Position numbers and translations under genes: made by a program. From NCBI GenBank assembly GCA_003451715.1, contig DMJN01000106.1, positions 1-14,098 on the forward strand: a DNA stretch of 14,098 nucleotides. The letters run 5' to 3'. Shown here one piece after another: positions 13,552 to 14,098 of the stretch; position 1 is the stretch's first letter, and each line of letters starts with the position of its first letter. This DNA comes from Gammaproteobacteria bacterium (GTDB lineage Bacteria; Pseudomonadota; Gammaproteobacteria; Pseudomonadales; Pseudohongiellaceae). Under the pieces are notes generated by a model that did no database searches, was not told the DNA's origin, and saw nothing but the letters and a program-made list of their open reading frames with translations.

Positions 13552-13730
13552 CACTTCTTGGCACACACTGGTTATATAGTTCTAACTCATTGATTCAATT
13601 GATAAATCAGTCACAGGGTCTACTGAAAATCCTCCGCGTGGTTCGAACCCCAACCTGCTCCTTTCAATATCTCGGCCGACTAATTCTCAATATGGACAAC
13701 CTTATCGCTATCGATCCCCAGGACACCATC
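13548..13730 (+). repeat. tRNA-Phe-like ~180-bp repeat, copy 4
   Basis: The left end is AACACACTTCTTGGCACACA (direct repeat). The core is TCTACTGAAAATCCTCCGCG followed by TGGTTCGAAC (from 13619), and the end is GATCCCCAGGACACCATC at 13713-13730. It keeps the GAA anticodon loop and the T-loop TTCGAAC. The 5' side of the anticodon stem is not complementary to the 3' side, so the tRNA similarity starts at the anticodon loop. Confidence 0.75.
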
Positions 13731-13778
13731 CCTTATCCTAAACTTTCTAGCCGCCCCTTTTCGAATAGGAAAACATGG

Positions 13779-13791
13779 TCTATCCCTACTA
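13779..13791 (-). repeat. REP-like motif TAGTAGGGATAGA, second copy
   Basis: This is the identical 13-mer to 12342-12354. Here the minus strand continues as CCATGTTTTCC, close to the known GGGACAGACCATTTTCC type of REP. It is a single arm only. Confidence 0.35.
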
Positions 13792-13940
13792 ATTTTGGGT
13801 GATTTGGAGGTTTACTGGAGACTTCCGAAGCAAGCAAGAAGACTATTCCTGATAAGGGAGGCGTGGACATTAGTTGAGGTAGCTCTTATTCTTCTTATAC
13901 CCGAACTGGTGTAAGCACAAAGCGCACGAGTGACACTAAT

Positions 13941-14098
13941 ATGACTTCCCCAGAACAATTCTCTCGCGAAAATCTGAATCAGTTTCAAATCTTTCGCAAT
14001 GTGTTGATGGATCCGATCTGGGAATTATTGCGGCAGTGCGAAGTACGCAATCTCAGCGAAGGCGAGGTGTTGCTTGAGAAGGATCAGTCCAATCGCAC
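13941..14098 (+). CDS. Cyclic-nucleotide-binding-domain protein, N-terminal part only
   Basis: This ORF is open to the window end (52 codons visible). The sequence MTSPEQFSRENLNQFQIFRN leads into DPIWELLRQCEVRNLSEGEV and LLEKDQSNR. This is the typical start of a Crp-type cNMP-binding domain: a helix followed by the beta-strand with EG..L...g. It could be a Crp/FNR-type regulator or a signalling protein with another output domain, and the visible part cannot decide. No strong ribosome binding site precedes the ATG (only GAGTGACACTAAT), so the start is tentative. It reads away from the minus-strand genes and probably lies outside the repeat-bounded modules. Confidence 0.65.
   Translation, partial: MTSPEQFSRENLNQFQIFRNVLMDPIWELLRQCEVRNLSEGEVLLEKDQSNR

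Larger units (their letters stand above)
13410..13940. other. Gene-free stretch between the dehalogenase gene and the cNMP-binding gene
   Basis: This 531-bp gap between two divergent genes holds two GGGGTCAGAG-like half-sites (13449-13458 degenerate, 13496-13516), repeat copy 4 (13548-13730) and a TAGGGATAGA motif (13779-13791). About 150 bp of upstream sequence for the rightward gene follows, with no clear promoter. The plus-strand reading frame over the repeat has no ribosome binding site and is not called. Confidence 0.7.

Noticed and set aside
1798-13730. Integron attC sites / gene-cassette array
   Set aside because: The repeats do not have paired GTTRRRY and RYYYAAC core sites, and their conserved blocks match tRNA-Phe instead.
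13494-13802. 102-codon plus-strand ORF
   Set aside because: It covers repeat copy 4 and REP-like motifs, has no ribosome binding site, and its sequence shows no protein-like pattern.

Overview
The window reads as accessory DNA from a Gammaproteobacterium, probably an aquatic one. This rests on Shine-Dalgarno-led genes with Gram-negative signal peptides, an FNR/Anr-like operator, intergenic REP-like motifs of proteobacterial type, and fragments matching a gammaproteobacterial tRNA-Phe 3' half. Genus cannot be read from the sequence. Almost every complete protein carries an export signal, so the region looks like a bank of periplasmic or secreted functions. No transposase, integrase or phage gene is visible.

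Layout, left to right. A ~180-bp repeat with a tRNA-Phe-like core occurs four times in one orientation: 1-113 (cut by the window edge), 1798-1978, 8821-8999 and 13548-13730. The copies divide the window into three modules. Module 1 holds one gene, a secreted M28-type peptidase homologue (minus strand). Module 2, all minus strand, holds a GlcG/HbpS-family protein, an exported class C beta-lactamase-type hydrolase, an internalin-like LRR protein, a stub of a Tat-signal gene, an unrecognised exported protein, an arylsulfatase, and a small exported protein broken by an 8-bp tandem repeat. Module 3 holds a plus-strand redoxin / cytochrome c / type II copper monooxygenase-like fusion with its own terminator, a second LRR protein paralogous to the first, and an exported haloalkane dehalogenase. 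To the right of the last repeat starts a plus-strand gene for a cyclic-nucleotide-binding-domain protein, cut by the window end.

Several REP/MITE-like motif families (GGGGTCAGAGT, GGGGACACTAATAA, GGGGACAGATTTA, TAGGGAYAGA) sit in the intergenic gaps, one as a long perfect hairpin. No obvious single pathway links the genes. The sulfatase, dehalogenase, hydrolases and copper monooxygenase could all act on organic compounds outside the cytoplasm, and the two LRR proteins suggest surface binding. The most striking point is architectural: uniform, co-oriented tRNA-Phe-derived repeats with 12-bp-spaced GCACAC direct repeats flank small groups of exported-protein genes, which suggests serial insertion of integrase-dependent cargo modules or an undescribed cassette-like array.
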